In this document: piece by piece, positions 1 to 9,599 of the stretch
Layout: each line of letters begins with the position of its first letter
Numbering within the stretch: the stretch's first letter is position 1
From: Janthinobacterium sp. BJB426
Lineage (GTDB): Bacteria; Pseudomonadota; Gammaproteobacteria; Burkholderiales; Burkholderiaceae_D
Reading direction: 5' to 3'
DNA length: 64,000 nt
Assembly (NCBI RefSeq): GCF_002735705.1
Contig: NZ_PDZL01000006.1
Span: 1 to 64,000, forward strand
The notes under the pieces: model-generated
What the model was told of the DNA's origin: nothing
The model's input: the letters and a program-made list of their open reading frames with translations, nothing else
The model's database searches: none
Program-made: the position numbers and the translations under genes

Positions 1-307
1 GAGATCCATCTCCAACCAGACGCCGGATAGATTTAAGCAAGCCTACTCACATCATACAAAATCAGCTTGCAAAAAGGAGGGTGACCATAGATTTTTTCAT
101 GCTGCGGAGCGTTTCGTACGAAAAATATTTCCATAAAAAAATTGATTCAAATCATTTTGCAGCAATTATTTTGATATGAATGACCATGATGTTTCATTAT
201 CCAGATGGGCATGGCAGGCGGATAATTTTATGACTGGTGCGTCGCCGGGCACCTGAGTGCATTGCCGGCGCGTGCCAACACCGACAACCATCTGGAGGCG
301 GCAGGGC
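1..307. other. Non-coding region upstream of the fatty-acid methyltransferase gene
   Basis: No gene is supported here. The stretch from about 60 to 220 is clearly more AT-rich than the coding DNA around it, as expected of a promoter region. It contains a perfect 12-bp palindrome (listed separately). A GGAGG at 294-298 is the ribosome binding site of the following gene. Whether a gene on the left runs off the window edge cannot be decided. Confidence 0.6.
112..123. promoter_or_regulatory. Perfect 12-bp palindrome TTTCGTACGAAA
   Basis: The sequence TTTCGTACGAAA reads identically on both strands and lies in an AT-rich intergenic region about 185 bases before the CFA synthase start. Perfect palindromes of this size are typical operator sites for dimeric regulators. 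No regulator can be assigned. Confidence 0.35.
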
Positions 308-1483
308 ATGAACACGCAGCAAATGACACAGTTACAGCAAGCACCAGCAGGTAGTACTGAACTCCAGCTCGACACGCGGCTGACCCGCGAAGCGGCCGAA
401 TTGCTGGCCAGGGCCGACATCCATCTGAATGGCCGCGCCGCCTGGGACATGCAGTTGCGCAAACCGGGCGTGCCTGAACGGGCCTTCGCCAGCGGCAACC
501 TGGGCCTTGGTGAAGCGTACATGGACGGCGACTGGGATGCGAAGCGGCTCGATGAATTCTTTTGCCATCTGCTGCGCGCCCGGGTGGCCGACGACGTGCG
601 TCCCATGCGCCTGGCCTTCCACGCCCTGTACGCGCGTCTGTTCAACTTGCAGACGGAGCGCCGCGCCTGGATGGTGGGCAAGGAGCACTACGACCTGGGC
701 AACGCCTTCTATGCGGCCATGCTCGATCCGCGCATGACGTACACGTGCGGCTACTGGAAGGATGCCAGCAACCTGGCCGAGGCACAGGAAGCCAAGCTCG
801 ATCTGATCTGCCGCAAGCTCAGGCTGGAACCTGGCATGCGCGTGCTCGACATCGGCTGTGGCTGGGGTAGTTTCATGCGCTATGCGGCGGAAAAATACCG
901 GGTGCAGTGCGTGGGCGTGACGATATCGCAAGAGCAGGCAGCGTATGCGCGCGGCATGCCGGGCGGCGAGCAGCTGGACTTCCGCCTGCAGGACTACCGC
1001 GACACCGATGAAAAATTTGACCGCATCGTCAGCATCGGCATGTTCGAGCATGTGGGGCATAAAAATCACCGCACTTTCATGGAAGTGGCGCACCGCTGCC
1101 TGGAAGATGACGGCCTGTTCCTGCTGCACACGATCGGCAAAAACAAGCGCCATTCCACGTGCGACCCGTGGATCGACAAATACATCTTCCCGAATGGCGA
1201 TTTGCCGTCGATCGGCCAGATCGGCGACGCCATGGACGATCTGTTTGTGGCCGAGGACTTGCACAACTTCGGCGCCGACTACGACAAGACCCTGATGGCC
1301 TGGCATGCGAATTTTGAGCAGGCGTGGCCGCGTTTTGCTGGCCAGCTGGGTGAGCGCTTCCACCGCATGTGGTCGTACTATCTGCTGTCGTGTGCCGGCG
1401 CCTTCCGCGCACGCGACTTGCAGCTGTGGCAATGGGTCTTGTCGAAGCAGGGCGTATTGGGTGGCTATGCGCGCATTAGTTGA
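308..1483 (+). CDS. cfa: Cyclopropane-fatty-acyl-phospholipid synthase family methyltransferase
   Basis: Transfers a methylene group from S-adenosylmethionine to unsaturated acyl chains of membrane phospholipids, forming cyclopropane fatty acids. The 391-residue length fits the family (E. coli Cfa has 382). Visible are the class I SAM motif VLDIGCGWGSF near residue 179, GVTISQEQ after it, and the family signature IGMFEHVGHKNH. An N-terminal part with GEAYMDGDW matches the Cfa lipid-binding domain. The start at 308 is chosen because GGAGG lies 9 bases upstream; an in-frame ATG at 257 has no such site. The LysR gene follows 28 bases later and could regulate it, which is inference. Confidence 0.9.
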   Translation: MNTQQMTQLQQAPAGSTELQLDTRLTREAAELLARADIHLNGRAAWDMQLRKPGVPERAFASGNLGLGEAYMDGDWDAKRLDEFFCHLLRARVADDVRPMRLAFHALYARLFNLQTERRAWMVGKEHYDLGNAFYAAMLDPRMTYTCGYWKDASNLAEAQEAKLDLICRKLRLEPGMRVLDIGCGWGSFMRYAAEKYRVQCVGVTISQEQAAYARGMPGGEQLDFRLQDYRDTDEKFDRIVSIGMFEHVGHKNHRTFMEVAHRCLEDDGLFLLHTIGKNKRHSTCDPWIDKYIFPNGDLPSIGQIGDAMDDLFVAEDLHNFGADYDKTLMAWHANFEQAWPRFAGQLGERFHRMWSYYLLSCAGAFRARDLQLWQWVLSKQGVLGGYARIS

Positions 1484-1511
1484 GATGTGCGGCAACTGAT
1501 ATGATGAATTG

Positions 1512-2357
1512 ATGGATATCAATCAAGCCCGTACCTTTCTCGAAGTGGCGTCCTGCGGCAGCTTCATCATGGCCGCCGAGCGCATGCACGTGACGCAGAC
1601 GGCCGTCAGCGCCCGCATCCGTACGCTGGAGCAGCAACTGGGGCGCCAGCTCTTTGTGCGCAACAAGGCGGGGGCGCGCCTGACGTCGGCCGGCGAGCGC
1701 TTCATGCGCCATGCGGCCACCATGGTGCAGGTGTGGGAAAGGGCGCGCCACCAGGTGGCCCTGCCGCCGGGGCGCGATGACGCCGTCAGCATCGGTTGCG
1801 AGCTGAGCCTGTGGCAACCGCTGCTCGGCGACTGGCTGATACGCATGAGCCGCGACTGCCCCGAGATCGCCTTGCGCGCGGAAGTCGACAGCCCCGCGCG
1901 CCTGCTCGACGCCGTGCACGACGGCTCGCTGGACCTGGCCGTACTGTACAACCCGCCGCAGCGCCCGGGCCTGGCCAGCGAATTGCTGGCCGAGGAAAAG
2001 CTGGTGATGGTGACCACGCGCGATGACGGCCAAATGCATGCCGATACGTATGTGTACGTGGACTGGGGGCCCAGCTTCGCGGCCAATCACCAGGCGGCCT
2101 ACCCGGAGCTGAGCAGCCCGCCCATCGCCATTTCCCTGGGGCCGCTGGCCCTCGTCTACCTGCTGGAGGTGGGCGGCGCCAGTTATTTCCGTATCGGCAG
2201 CGCGCAGCCCTATCTCGATGCGGGCCTCTTGTACCGCGTGCGCGACGCGCCCGAATTCTCGCATTCCGCCTACGCCGTCTACGCGGCGCAGCGCGACAAC
2301 CCGACCCTGGACCGCGCCCGCGCTTGTCTGCTGGAAGTGGCGGAGAGAATCAAGTAG
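1512..2357 (+). CDS. LysR-family transcriptional regulator
   Basis: A 281-residue DNA-binding regulator. The N-terminal winged helix-turn-helix is clear: FLEVASCGSFIMAAERMHVT, then QTAVSARIRTLEQQLG and LFVRNKAGARLTSAGE, the usual LysR pattern over residues 5-65. The remainder is the effector-binding periplasmic-protein-like domain; the effector is unknown. The start is ATG 1512; a TTG three bases earlier is in frame. It lies 28 bases after the fatty-acid methyltransferase on the same strand, so it may be co-transcribed. A terminator hairpin follows directly. Confidence 0.88.
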   Translation: MDINQARTFLEVASCGSFIMAAERMHVTQTAVSARIRTLEQQLGRQLFVRNKAGARLTSAGERFMRHAATMVQVWERARHQVALPPGRDDAVSIGCELSLWQPLLGDWLIRMSRDCPEIALRAEVDSPARLLDAVHDGSLDLAVLYNPPQRPGLASELLAEEKLVMVTTRDDGQMHADTYVYVDWGPSFAANHQAAYPELSSPPIAISLGPLALVYLLEVGGASYFRIGSAQPYLDAGLLYRVRDAPEFSHSAYAVYAAQRDNPTLDRARACLLEVAERIK

Positions 2358-2372
2358 ATTCGACAGACGTAA

Positions 2373-2398
2373 AAAAGCCGACCCGAGGGTCGGCTTTT
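2373..2398. terminator. Bidirectional rho-independent terminator
   Basis: AAAAGCCGACCC and GGTCGGCTTTT form a long stem around a short loop with A- and T-runs on both sides. It sits between the convergent LysR and Bax-inhibitor genes and can serve both strands. Confidence 0.85.
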
Positions 2399-2429
2399 AT
2401 TTTCATGCCCTGGTGCATAAGCGCAGCGC

Positions 2430-3116
2430 TTAGTCGCGGCTGCCGCCGGCGAAACCGAGCAGTGACAACAGGCTGGTGAAGATGTTGTACACGTCCAGGT
2501 AGATGCGCAGGGTGGCCGAGATGTAGTTGGTCTCGCCGCCGTTGATGATTTGCTGCACGTCATACAGGATGTAGGCCGAGAAGATGGCGATGGCGACCAT
2601 GGAGATCACGATCGACAGTGCCGACAGGCCCAGGAAAATATTCGCCACCGATGCGAGGATCAGCACGATCACGCCGGCGAACAGCCATTTGCCCATGGCC
2701 GAGAAGTCGCGCTTCGAGACCGTGGCGATCGTTGCCATCACGGCCAGGATGGTGGCCGTGCCGCCGAACGCCGTCATGATCAGCATGCCGCCGTTCGAGT
2801 AGCCGAGCGTGCGCGTCAGGATAGGCGTGAGCATCAGGCCCATGAAGAAGGTAAAGCCCAGCAGGACGGCCACGCCGAGACCCGAGTTCTTGGTTTTTTC
2901 AATCGCGTACATGAAGCCGAAGGCGACGGCCATGAAGATGATGAAACCCATGCCGCCGGTCAGCATCGGCAAATGCATTTGCACGCCGATGAAGGCGCCC
3001 AGCACGGTCGGGATCATGGACAGCGCCAGCAGCCAGTAAGTGTTGCGCAAGACCTGATGGCGGACTTGCTGCATGCCCCCCGAAAGGTCAAAGGTGCGTT
3101 GCATGTTCTGATTCAT
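2430..3116 (-). CDS. Bax inhibitor-1 / YccA family membrane protein
   Basis: A 228-residue polytopic inner-membrane protein of the BI-1 (TMBIM) family. About seven hydrophobic segments are visible, starting with WLLALSMIPTVLGAFIGVQM and ending with the family's ALSIVISMVAIAIFSAYILYD stretch. E. coli YccA modulates FtsH proteolysis; HflK and HflC, which also bind FtsH, are encoded 13 kb away, so a link is possible but inferred. The start ATG has GGAGG four bases upstream. It is transcribed divergently from ndk. Confidence 0.88.
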   Translation of the reverse strand: MNQNMQRTFDLSGGMQQVRHQVLRNTYWLLALSMIPTVLGAFIGVQMHLPMLTGGMGFIIFMAVAFGFMYAIEKTKNSGLGVAVLLGFTFFMGLMLTPILTRTLGYSNGGMLIMTAFGGTATILAVMATIATVSKRDFSAMGKWLFAGVIVLILASVANIFLGLSALSIVISMVAIAIFSAYILYDVQQIINGGETNYISATLRIYLDVYNIFTSLLSLLGFAGGSRD

Positions 3117-3265
3117 AGTGCCTCCGTGTTGTCAATTCAAATTACTGCTTTACCCAAGGATAGCATGAGGGCCGGAATTTGCCAAAAAAGCAGCTTAAGA
3201 TTTCATTAAACTCAAGCGGCAGGGAAGGATGCCCCCTGCCTGTCTGGGTGATATGGGGTGGAGTA

Positions 3266-3274
3266 TGGTAAAAT
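3266..3274 (+). promoter_or_regulatory. Candidate extended -10 promoter of ndk
   Basis: TGG followed by TAAAAT forms an extended -10 element about 64 bases before the ndk start codon. No good -35 hexamer is visible at 17 bases, which extended -10 promoters tolerate. Inference from motif only. Confidence 0.4.
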
Positions 3275-3337
3275 CAAAGGTTGATTGAGTTATCAATTTA
3301 CCGTTTTAAACCTTACTTTTTATTGGAGTTTTCACAC

Positions 3338-3754
3338 ATGGCAATCGAACGCACCCTGTCGATCATCAAACCAGACGCAGTTGCAAAAAACGTAATCGGT
3401 CAAATCTACTCCCGTTTTGAAAACGCTGGCCTGAAAATCGTTGCTGCACGCATGACCCAACTGTCGCGCGAACAAGCTGAAGGCTTCTACGCAGCGCACA
3501 AAGAACGCGGCTTCTTCAAGGATCTGGTCGACTTCATGGTTTCCGGTCCAGTCATGATCCAAGCCCTGGAAGGCGAAAACGCCGTTCTGGCCCACCGTGA
3601 CCTGATGGGCGCGACCGATCCGAAGAAAGCAGAAAAAGGCACGATCCGCGCCGATTTCGCCGATTCGATCGACGCTAACGCCGTACACGGTTCCGACGCT
3701 GTCGAAGCTGCTAAAGTGGAAATCGCTTACTTCTTCCCAGAACTGAAGGCTTAA
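3338..3754 (+). CDS. ndk: Nucleoside diphosphate kinase
   Basis: Transfers the gamma phosphate of ATP to nucleoside diphosphates through a phosphohistidine, balancing NTP and dNTP pools in the cytoplasm. The 138-residue protein begins [17 protein letters not shown] and carries the active-site histidine in NAVHGSDA near the C-terminus, both diagnostic. The start is ATG 3338 with GGAG nine bases upstream; an upstream in-frame extension of 19 residues lacks this site and is not family-like. It is the first gene of the housekeeping block and precedes rlmN, a typical betaproteobacterial order. Confidence 0.96.
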   Translation: MAIERTLSIIKPDAVAKNVIGQIYSRFENAGLKIVAARMTQLSREQAEGFYAAHKERGFFKDLVDFMVSGPVMIQALEGENAVLAHRDLMGATDPKKAEKGTIRADFADSIDANAVHGSDAVEAAKVEIAYFFPELKA

Positions 3755-3761
3755 TTGCCTT

Positions 3762-3788
3762 AGATAACGTTATTTCCTGGCGTTATCT
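3762..3788 (+). terminator. Hairpin after ndk
   Basis: AGATAACG and CGTTATCT pair around an 11-base loop just after the ndk stop codon. No strong T-run follows, so it may be a weak terminator or an mRNA 3'-end stabiliser. Confidence 0.45.
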
Positions 3789-3879
3789 GTGAAATAACTT
3801 ATCACCCCCTGTTCCCGCTGCGCTGTGGAGTTTTCTCTCCGGATGCGCGCGGGGACGGATTTTTAGAATAGACAAGATC

Positions 3880-5055
3880 ATGAATACGACGACCCTCACC
3901 AACTTGCTGGACCTCGATCCCGCGCAACTCATCGCCTACTGCGCCGAGTTGGGAGAGAAACCGTTTCGTGCGAAACAATTGCAACGCTGGATACACCAGT
4001 TCGGCGCCTCCGACTTCGACGCCATGACGGATCTGGCCAAGTCGCTGCGCGACAAGCTGGCCACGCGCGCCGAAGTGCGCGCCCCGGCCATCATCAGCGA
4101 CCACACGTCGACGGATGGCACGCGCAAGTGGCTGGTCGACGTCGGCAATGGCAATGCCGTGGAAACCGTGTTCATTCCGGAAGAAAACCGCGGCACCCTG
4201 TGCATCTCGACCCAGGCCGGCTGCGCCGTGAACTGCCGTTTCTGCTCGACGGGCAAGCAAGGCTTCAACCGCAACCTGTCCGTGGGCGAAATCATTGGCC
4301 AGCTGTGGATGGCGGAATTCGAATTGCGCCGCACCAAGGGCATCGAGCCGGGCCCGAAAGGCGAGCGCCAGATCACCAACGTGGTGATGATGGGCATGGG
4401 CGAACCCCTGCTGAACTTTGAGCCGACCGTCACAGCCCTGAAATTGATGCTCGACGACAACGCCTACGGCCTGTCGCGCCGCCGCGTGACCCTGTCGACC
4501 TCGGGCGTGGTGCCGATGATGGACAAGCTTTCGCAGGAAGTGCCGGTGGCCCTGGCCGTCTCGCTGCACGCCTCGAACGATGCCTTGCGCGATGGTTTGA
4601 TTCCACTGAACAAGAAATACCCGCTGAAGGAATTGATGGCGGCCTGCAAGCGCTACCTGGAATTCGCCCCGCGCGATTTCATCACGTTTGAATACTGCAT
4701 GCTCGACGGTGTCAACGACAGCGACGAGCATGCGCGCGAACTGCTTGCGCTGGTGCAAGACCGCGAGTTCGGCGTGAACTGCAAGTTCAACCTGATTCCG
4801 TTCAACCCGTTTCCCGAGTCGGGCCTGTTCCGCTCGAAAAACCCGCGCATCAAGGCCTTTGCCCAAGTCCTCATGGATGGCGGCATCATCACCACCGTGC
4901 GCAAGACGCGCGGCGACGATATCGATGCGGCCTGCGGCCAGCTGGCCGGCGAAGTCAAGGACCGCACCCGGGTGCAGGAGCGCATGGAAAAAATGACTGA
5001 GTATCAACAGAAATTTGGCGCCAATTTCGGCAAGATCGTGGAGATCCGCTCCTGA
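3880..5055 (+). CDS. rlmN: Dual-specificity 23S rRNA / tRNA adenine C2-methyltransferase RlmN
   Basis: A radical SAM enzyme that makes 2-methyladenosine at 23S rRNA A2503 and at tRNA A37. The 391-residue protein shows the CxxxCxxC iron-sulfur motif at C115, C119 and C122, preceded by C108, the spacing seen for the methyl-carrying cysteine in E. coli RlmN, and C352 in a [10 protein letters not shown] context as the second catalytic cysteine. [11 protein letters not shown] is another family signature. Its stop codon overlaps the pilW start (TGATG), so translation is probably coupled. Confidence 0.96.
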   Translation: MNTTTLTNLLDLDPAQLIAYCAELGEKPFRAKQLQRWIHQFGASDFDAMTDLAKSLRDKLATRAEVRAPAIISDHTSTDGTRKWLVDVGNGNAVETVFIPEENRGTLCISTQAGCAVNCRFCSTGKQGFNRNLSVGEIIGQLWMAEFELRRTKGIEPGPKGERQITNVVMMGMGEPLLNFEPTVTALKLMLDDNAYGLSRRRVTLSTSGVVPMMDKLSQEVPVALAVSLHASNDALRDGLIPLNKKYPLKELMAACKRYLEFAPRDFITFEYCMLDGVNDSDEHARELLALVQDREFGVNCKFNLIPFNPFPESGLFRSKNPRIKAFAQVLMDGGIITTVRKTRGDDIDAACGQLAGEVKDRTRVQERMEKMTEYQQKFGANFGKIVEIRS

Positions 5056-5843
5056 TGCGGGGAAGCATGGCTTATCCTGGCGTACTTGCCGCGGCTGTTG
5101 TCAGCCTGGGCGTGCTGCTGGCCGGCTGTGCTTCCACCGCGGACAAGGAGCAAGCCGCATCGGTCGAGCAGCGCGCCGCCTTGCGCTTGCAGCTGGCCAG
5201 CGCCTATTATATGCAAGACCAGTTTGCGGTGGCGTTGACAGAAGCGGATCAGGCGGTGCAGCTGCTGCCGGGCAATGCCCAGGTGCGCGGCATGCGCGCC
5301 CTGATTTTTGCTGCCCTGCGCCAACCTGCTGCTGCTGAAAAAGATTTTCTTTACGCATTGCGCCTTGCGCCCCACAATCCCGAGTTGAGCAATAATTATG
5401 GCCTGTTTCTGTGCCAGACCGGGCGCGCGGCGCAGTCGCTGGCGTATTTTGATGCCGCATTGCAAGATACCGCCTATGGCACGCCTGAACTTGCGCTGCA
5501 TAATGCGGCCGCGTGCAGCCTGCTCATGAAAGATTACCCGCGCGCCGCCAGCTACTGGCTCAAGGCGGAGCGCATCGCACCTGGCGCGGCAATCACGTAT
5601 GCCGGCCTGGTGCGCGTGTATTACGAACAGCAAGACTACCGGCAAGCGGCTCAATACCTTGAGCGGCTCGGTAAAGCAGCGACAATGGAGAGCCAGACGG
5701 CCGATGTGCTGTGGCTCGGGATCAAGGTGCAGCATAAGCTCGGGGATGCGGGTGCGGAAGCTGGCCTGGGGGCGCATTTGCGCCGCCACCATTCCGGCTC
5801 CCCCGAATATGCTGCTTATCAAAATGGGGCGTTTGATGAGTGA
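5055..5843 (+). CDS. pilW: Type IV pilus biogenesis lipoprotein PilW (PilF)
   Basis: An outer-membrane lipoprotein with tetratricopeptide repeats that assists multimerisation and stability of the type IV pilus secretin. The 262-residue protein has a short signal sequence ending in the lipobox LLAGC, lipidated cysteine C25. Repeats of about 34 residues follow (for example SAYYMQDQFAVALTEADQAV and NYGLFLCQTGRAAQSLAYFD). Its placement between rlmN and rodZ is the standard position of pilF/pilW in beta- and gammaproteobacteria. The start overlaps the rlmN stop by one base. Confidence 0.9.
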   Translation: MRGSMAYPGVLAAAVVSLGVLLAGCASTADKEQAASVEQRAALRLQLASAYYMQDQFAVALTEADQAVQLLPGNAQVRGMRALIFAALRQPAAAEKDFLYALRLAPHNPELSNNYGLFLCQTGRAAQSLAYFDAALQDTAYGTPELALHNAAACSLLMKDYPRAASYWLKAERIAPGAAITYAGLVRVYYEQQDYRQAAQYLERLGKAATMESQTADVLWLGIKVQHKLGDAGAEAGLGAHLRRHHSGSPEYAAYQNGAFDE

Positions 5844-6843
5844 GACAGGGATACCAATGAATTCAGAGTGGGCAGAAACGCCTCAGCAGCAGCCCCAGGG
5901 CAATCTTGCGTTGGCGGGCGCACAGTTGAAGGCGCAGCGCGAAGCGCTGGGCTGGCCGGTGGAACAGGTGGCCGACCAGCTCAAGCTGGCGCCACGCCAG
6001 GTGATCGCGCTGGAAGAGGGCGACATGGCGGCCTTGCCGAACGTGGCCGTGGTGCGCGGTTTCGTGCGCGCCTACGCCAAGGTGGTGCGTCTCGACGCGG
6101 CGCCGCTGGTGGCCATGATCGAAGTCCATCCGGCGCCGGCGCAAGACCCGGCCGCGCCCGTGCGGCGTGAAATTTCCGCCACGTTTTCCGAGTCGCGCTT
6201 CCCGTCGATGACGCAACGCTCGTCGAACCAGACTCCCCTCTGGATCGCCGGCGCCGTGGCCGTCGTCGTGGCGGCCGCCTTTGGCGCCTATAAACTCGGT
6301 TATGTGCCGGCCAGCCTGCTGTCCTCGCACACGGAGAAAGAAACGGCGCATGCGGAAGTGGGGCCCGTGGAAACGACCCTGATCAAGCCGGGCCAGGATT
6401 TGACGCCGGTGCAGTCGCCATCCGTGCCGCTGATCTCCGTGCCACCGCCGCCAGGCAACGATACGCAGACTGGTGCACCGGCCTCTGGCGTCGCTTCGGT
6501 GCCGGCCGCCGCCGTGCCGCCAGCAGCTGCGCCGGCAACGACGCCTGCGGCCACGACGGCCGCCGTCACGCCGCCCGCGGCGGCTACCACTGCAGCTGCC
6601 GTGGGCGCGAATGCGCTGGTGCTGAAGGTCGAGCAGGATTCCTGGGTGGAAATCCGCCGTCCTGGCAGCACGCCGCTGATTTCGCGCATGGTGAAGGCGG
6701 GCAGCACGGAAACGTTTGATATCACGGGTCCGGCCACCTTGGTGGTGGGCAAGCCTGGTGTTGTGCAGGCAACTTTGCGTGGCGCCAAGCTGGATCTGCC
6801 GACCGTTGCCGGCGGCACGATTTCGCGCGTCAGCATCAAATAA
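5836..6843 (+). CDS. rodZ: Cell-shape protein RodZ
   Basis: An inner-membrane protein that links the MreB cytoskeleton to the elongation machinery. The product (335 residues) has a cytoplasmic helix-turn-helix domain at about residues 28-90, a transmembrane segment at about 134-153 ([15 protein letters not shown]), a long Ala/Pro/Thr-rich linker and a C-terminal DUF4115 domain beginning near [13 protein letters not shown]. Two starts are possible: ATG 5836, overlapping the pilW stop, or ATG 5857 with CAGGGA six bases upstream. The first is listed; the second would shorten the protein by seven residues. Confidence 0.88.
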   Translation: MSETGIPMNSEWAETPQQQPQGNLALAGAQLKAQREALGWPVEQVADQLKLAPRQVIALEEGDMAALPNVAVVRGFVRAYAKVVRLDAAPLVAMIEVHPAPAQDPAAPVRREISATFSESRFPSMTQRSSNQTPLWIAGAVAVVVAAAFGAYKLGYVPASLLSSHTEKETAHAEVGPVETTLIKPGQDLTPVQSPSVPLISVPPPPGNDTQTGAPASGVASVPAAAVPPAAAPATTPAATTAAVTPPAAATTAAAVGANALVLKVEQDSWVEIRRPGSTPLISRMVKAGSTETFDITGPATLVVGKPGVVQATLRGAKLDLPTVAGGTISRVSIK

Positions 6844-6881
6844 TTGCAGTAATCGTTCAAGCAAACTCAGAAGATAATATT

Positions 6882-8150
6882 ATGGCTACCTCGAAAACAG
6901 CGATCGGCTCCGGTCCATCCGGCCGGCGCGACAGCCGCAAGGTGCTGATCGCGCACGGCCAGCGCCAGATCTGGGTGGGCGGCGACGCCCCCGTGGTGGT
7001 GCAGTCGATGACGAACACGGATACGGCCGACGCCATCGGCACGGCGATCCAGATCAAGGAACTGGCGCGTGCCGGTTCGGAACTGGTGCGCCTGACGGTG
7101 GACCGTCCGGAAGCGGCCGCGGCAGTGCCCTACATCCGCGAGCAGCTCGACAAGATGGATATCGACGTGCCGCTGGTGGGCGATTTTCACTATAACGGCC
7201 ATACCCTGCTCAACGATTACCCCGATTGCGCGCGCGCGCTGTCGAAGTACCGCATCAATCCCGGCAACGTGGGCAAGGGCGCCAAGCGCGACACGCAATT
7301 TGCGCAAATGATCGAGGCGGCTTGCCGCTACGACAAGCCGGTGCGCATCGGCGTGAACTGGGGCAGCCTGGACCAGGCCTTGCTGGCGCGCATCATGGAT
7401 GAAAACGCGGGCCGCGCCGAACCGTGGCCGGCGCAAGCCGTCATGTATGAAGCGCTGGTGACGTCGGCGATTGAAAACGCCGTGCGCGCCGAAGAGCTGG
7501 GCCTGGCGCGCGACAAGATCATCCTGTCGTGTAAAGTTTCTGGCGTGCAAGATTTGATCGCCGTGTACCGCGAACTGGCGCAGCGCTGCGACTATCCGCT
7601 GCATCTGGGCCTGACGGAAGCGGGCATGGGCAGCAAGGGCATCGTCGCCTCGACGGCGGCCTTGGCCGTGCTGCTGCAAGAGGGCATCGGCGACACCATC
7701 CGCATTTCGCTCACGCCAGAACCGGGCGGCGACCGCACGCGCGAAGTGATTGTCGGCCAGGAAATCCTGCAAACCATGGGCTTGCGCAAGTTCGCGCCCA
7801 TGGTCATCGCCTGCCCGGGCTGCGGGCGCACGACGTCGACCACCTTCCAGGAGCTGGCCGACAATATCCAGACGTATCTGCGCGAGCAGATGCCGGAATG
7901 GAAGAAATCGTATCCGGGCGTGGAAGCGATGAACGTGGCCGTCATGGGCTGCATCGTCAACGGTCCCGGCGAATCGAAGCATGCGAACATCGGCATCAGC
8001 CTGCCCGGCACGGGCGAGTCGCCTGCCGCGCCCGTGTTTGTCGACGGCGAAAAAGTCGTCACCCTGCGTGGCGAACGCATCGTCGAGGAATTCCAGGACA
8101 TCGTCTTGAAGTATGTACAGAGTCACTATGGAAACACGGTTGCCGTCTGA
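6882..8150 (+). CDS. ispG: 4-hydroxy-3-methylbut-2-enyl diphosphate synthase (GcpE)
   Basis: Converts 2-C-methylerythritol 2,4-cyclodiphosphate to HMBPP in the MEP isoprenoid pathway, using a [4Fe-4S] cluster. The 422-residue protein has the cluster cysteines C311 and C314 in ACPGCGRT and C357 in GCIVNGPGE. The central insertion present here makes it longer than the 372-residue E. coli enzyme, a length usual in betaproteobacteria. It lies between rodZ and hisS, as in many relatives, all co-directional. Confidence 0.96.
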   Translation: MATSKTAIGSGPSGRRDSRKVLIAHGQRQIWVGGDAPVVVQSMTNTDTADAIGTAIQIKELARAGSELVRLTVDRPEAAAAVPYIREQLDKMDIDVPLVGDFHYNGHTLLNDYPDCARALSKYRINPGNVGKGAKRDTQFAQMIEAACRYDKPVRIGVNWGSLDQALLARIMDENAGRAEPWPAQAVMYEALVTSAIENAVRAEELGLARDKIILSCKVSGVQDLIAVYRELAQRCDYPLHLGLTEAGMGSKGIVASTAALAVLLQEGIGDTIRISLTPEPGGDRTREVIVGQEILQTMGLRKFAPMVIACPGCGRTTSTTFQELADNIQTYLREQMPEWKKSYPGVEAMNVAVMGCIVNGPGESKHANIGISLPGTGESPAAPVFVDGEKVVTLRGERIVEEFQDIVLKYVQSHYGNTVAV

Positions 8151-8183
8151 GCCTGATCCGATAAAAAAGTAAAGAAGAACACT

Positions 8184-9545
8184 ATGTCCGAAAATAAAAA
8201 GCTCGACAAGATCACTGCCGTCAAAGGCATGAACGATATCCTGCCGGCCGACGCTCCGCTGTGGGAATTGTTTGAAAATACGGCGCAATCCGTGCTGCAA
8301 AGCTATGGCTTCCAGCAGATCCGCACGCCGATCGTGGAAGAAACGAAATTGTTCGCGCGCGCCATCGGCGCCGTGACCGATATCGTGGAAAAGGAAATGT
8401 ATTCGTTCACCGATTCGATGAACGGCGACAACCTGACCCTGCGTCCTGAAGGCACGGCCGGCGTGGTGCGCGCCGTGGTCGAGCACAACCTCGTCTACGA
8501 AGGTCCGAAACGCCTGTGGTACAAGGGCCAGATGTTCCGCCATGAGCGCCCGCAAAAGGGCCGCTATCGCCAGTTCCACCAGTTCGGCGTGGAAGCCATC
8601 GGTTTTACGGGGCCGGATATCGACGCCGAAATCATCATGCTGTCGCGCCGCCTGTGGGATGACCTGGGCCTGGAAGGCATTCGCCTGGAACTGAACTCGA
8701 TCGGCGACGCGGCCGAGCGCCTGCGCCACCGCGCCGACCTGATCGCCTACCTGGAAGGTCACAGCGAACTGCTCGACGAAGAAGCCAAGCGCCGCCTGCA
8801 CAGCAATCCGCTGCGCATCCTCGACACCAAGAACCCTGCCATGCAGGACCTGGTCAATGGCGCGCCGAAGCTGCTGGACTACCTGGGCGAGGAATCGCTG
8901 GCCCACTTCCACGGCGTGCAGAAGATTCTGAACCACAACAATATCCCGTTCACCATCAATCCACGTCTGGTGCGCGGCCTCGATTACTACAACCGCACGG
9001 TGTTCGAGTGGGTCAGCGACAAGCTGGGCGCGCAAGGCACGGTCTGCGCCGGTGGCCGCTATGACGGCATGGTGGAAATGTTTGGCGGCAAATCGACGCC
9101 CGCCGTCGGTTTCGGCATGGGCGTCGAACGCCTGGTGCTGCTGATGAAGGACGCGGCCGAGCCGGAACAACCGGCCCAGTGCGACGTCTACCTGGTGCAC
9201 CAGGGCGAGCAGGCAGGCTTGCAAGCCTTCGTGCTGGCCGAGCGGATTCGCGATGCGGGCCTGGACGTTGTGCTACATTGCGCAGCGAGCAACGGTGGTG
9301 GCAGCTTCAAGACACAAATGAAAAAGGCCGACGCCAGCGGCGCGGCGTTTGCCGTGATCATGGGCGATGATGAAATCGCCAATAACGTCGCGACGGTGAA
9401 AGCCATGCGCGAAGCCGATGCCGGCGCGCAGCAGAACACGGTGCCGTTCGACGATGTCGTCGATTACGTGGTGGACCAGATCATCGGCGACCACGATTGC
9501 GGCCATGACCACGGTCCTGGCGGCCACGTGCATCACCACCACTGA
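8184..9545 (+). CDS. hisS: Histidyl-tRNA synthetase with a histidine-rich C-terminal tail
   Basis: Charges tRNA-His with histidine. The 453-residue class II synthetase shows motif 2 ([17 protein letters not shown]), the histidine-binding signatures [15 protein letters not shown] and AGGRYDGM, and a C-terminal anticodon-binding domain. After that domain comes a tail, [14 protein letters not shown], which is not part of the catalytic fold and is absent from the E. coli enzyme (424 residues). Such a tail could bind divalent metal, or make synthesis of the enzyme itself sensitive to charged tRNA-His; both are inference. It is followed by yfgM and bamB in the conserved order. Confidence 0.95.
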   Translation: MSENKKLDKITAVKGMNDILPADAPLWELFENTAQSVLQSYGFQQIRTPIVEETKLFARAIGAVTDIVEKEMYSFTDSMNGDNLTLRPEGTAGVVRAVVEHNLVYEGPKRLWYKGQMFRHERPQKGRYRQFHQFGVEAIGFTGPDIDAEIIMLSRRLWDDLGLEGIRLELNSIGDAAERLRHRADLIAYLEGHSELLDEEAKRRLHSNPLRILDTKNPAMQDLVNGAPKLLDYLGEESLAHFHGVQKILNHNNIPFTINPRLVRGLDYYNRTVFEWVSDKLGAQGTVCAGGRYDGMVEMFGGKSTPAVGFGMGVERLVLLMKDAAEPEQPAQCDVYLVHQGEQAGLQAFVLAERIRDAGLDVVLHCAASNGGGSFKTQMKKADASGAAFAVIMGDDEIANNVATVKAMREADAGAQQNTVPFDDVVDYVVDQIIGDHDCGHDHGPGGHVHHHH

Positions 9546-9599
9546 TTTGCAGCAAGACCGTTCTACCCTCGATCAACTACTCATTAAAACTGACGACCC

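Noticed and set aside
3802-5007. Long minus-strand open frame opposite rlmN
   Set aside because: It is a shadow of rlmN caused by high GC at third positions. The protein is His/Arg/Gln-rich with no motif, and the plus-strand gene is certain.
6867-9224. 785-codon minus-strand open frame opposite ispG and hisS
   Set aside because: It spans two certain plus-strand genes and their gap; composition is typical of an antisense shadow.
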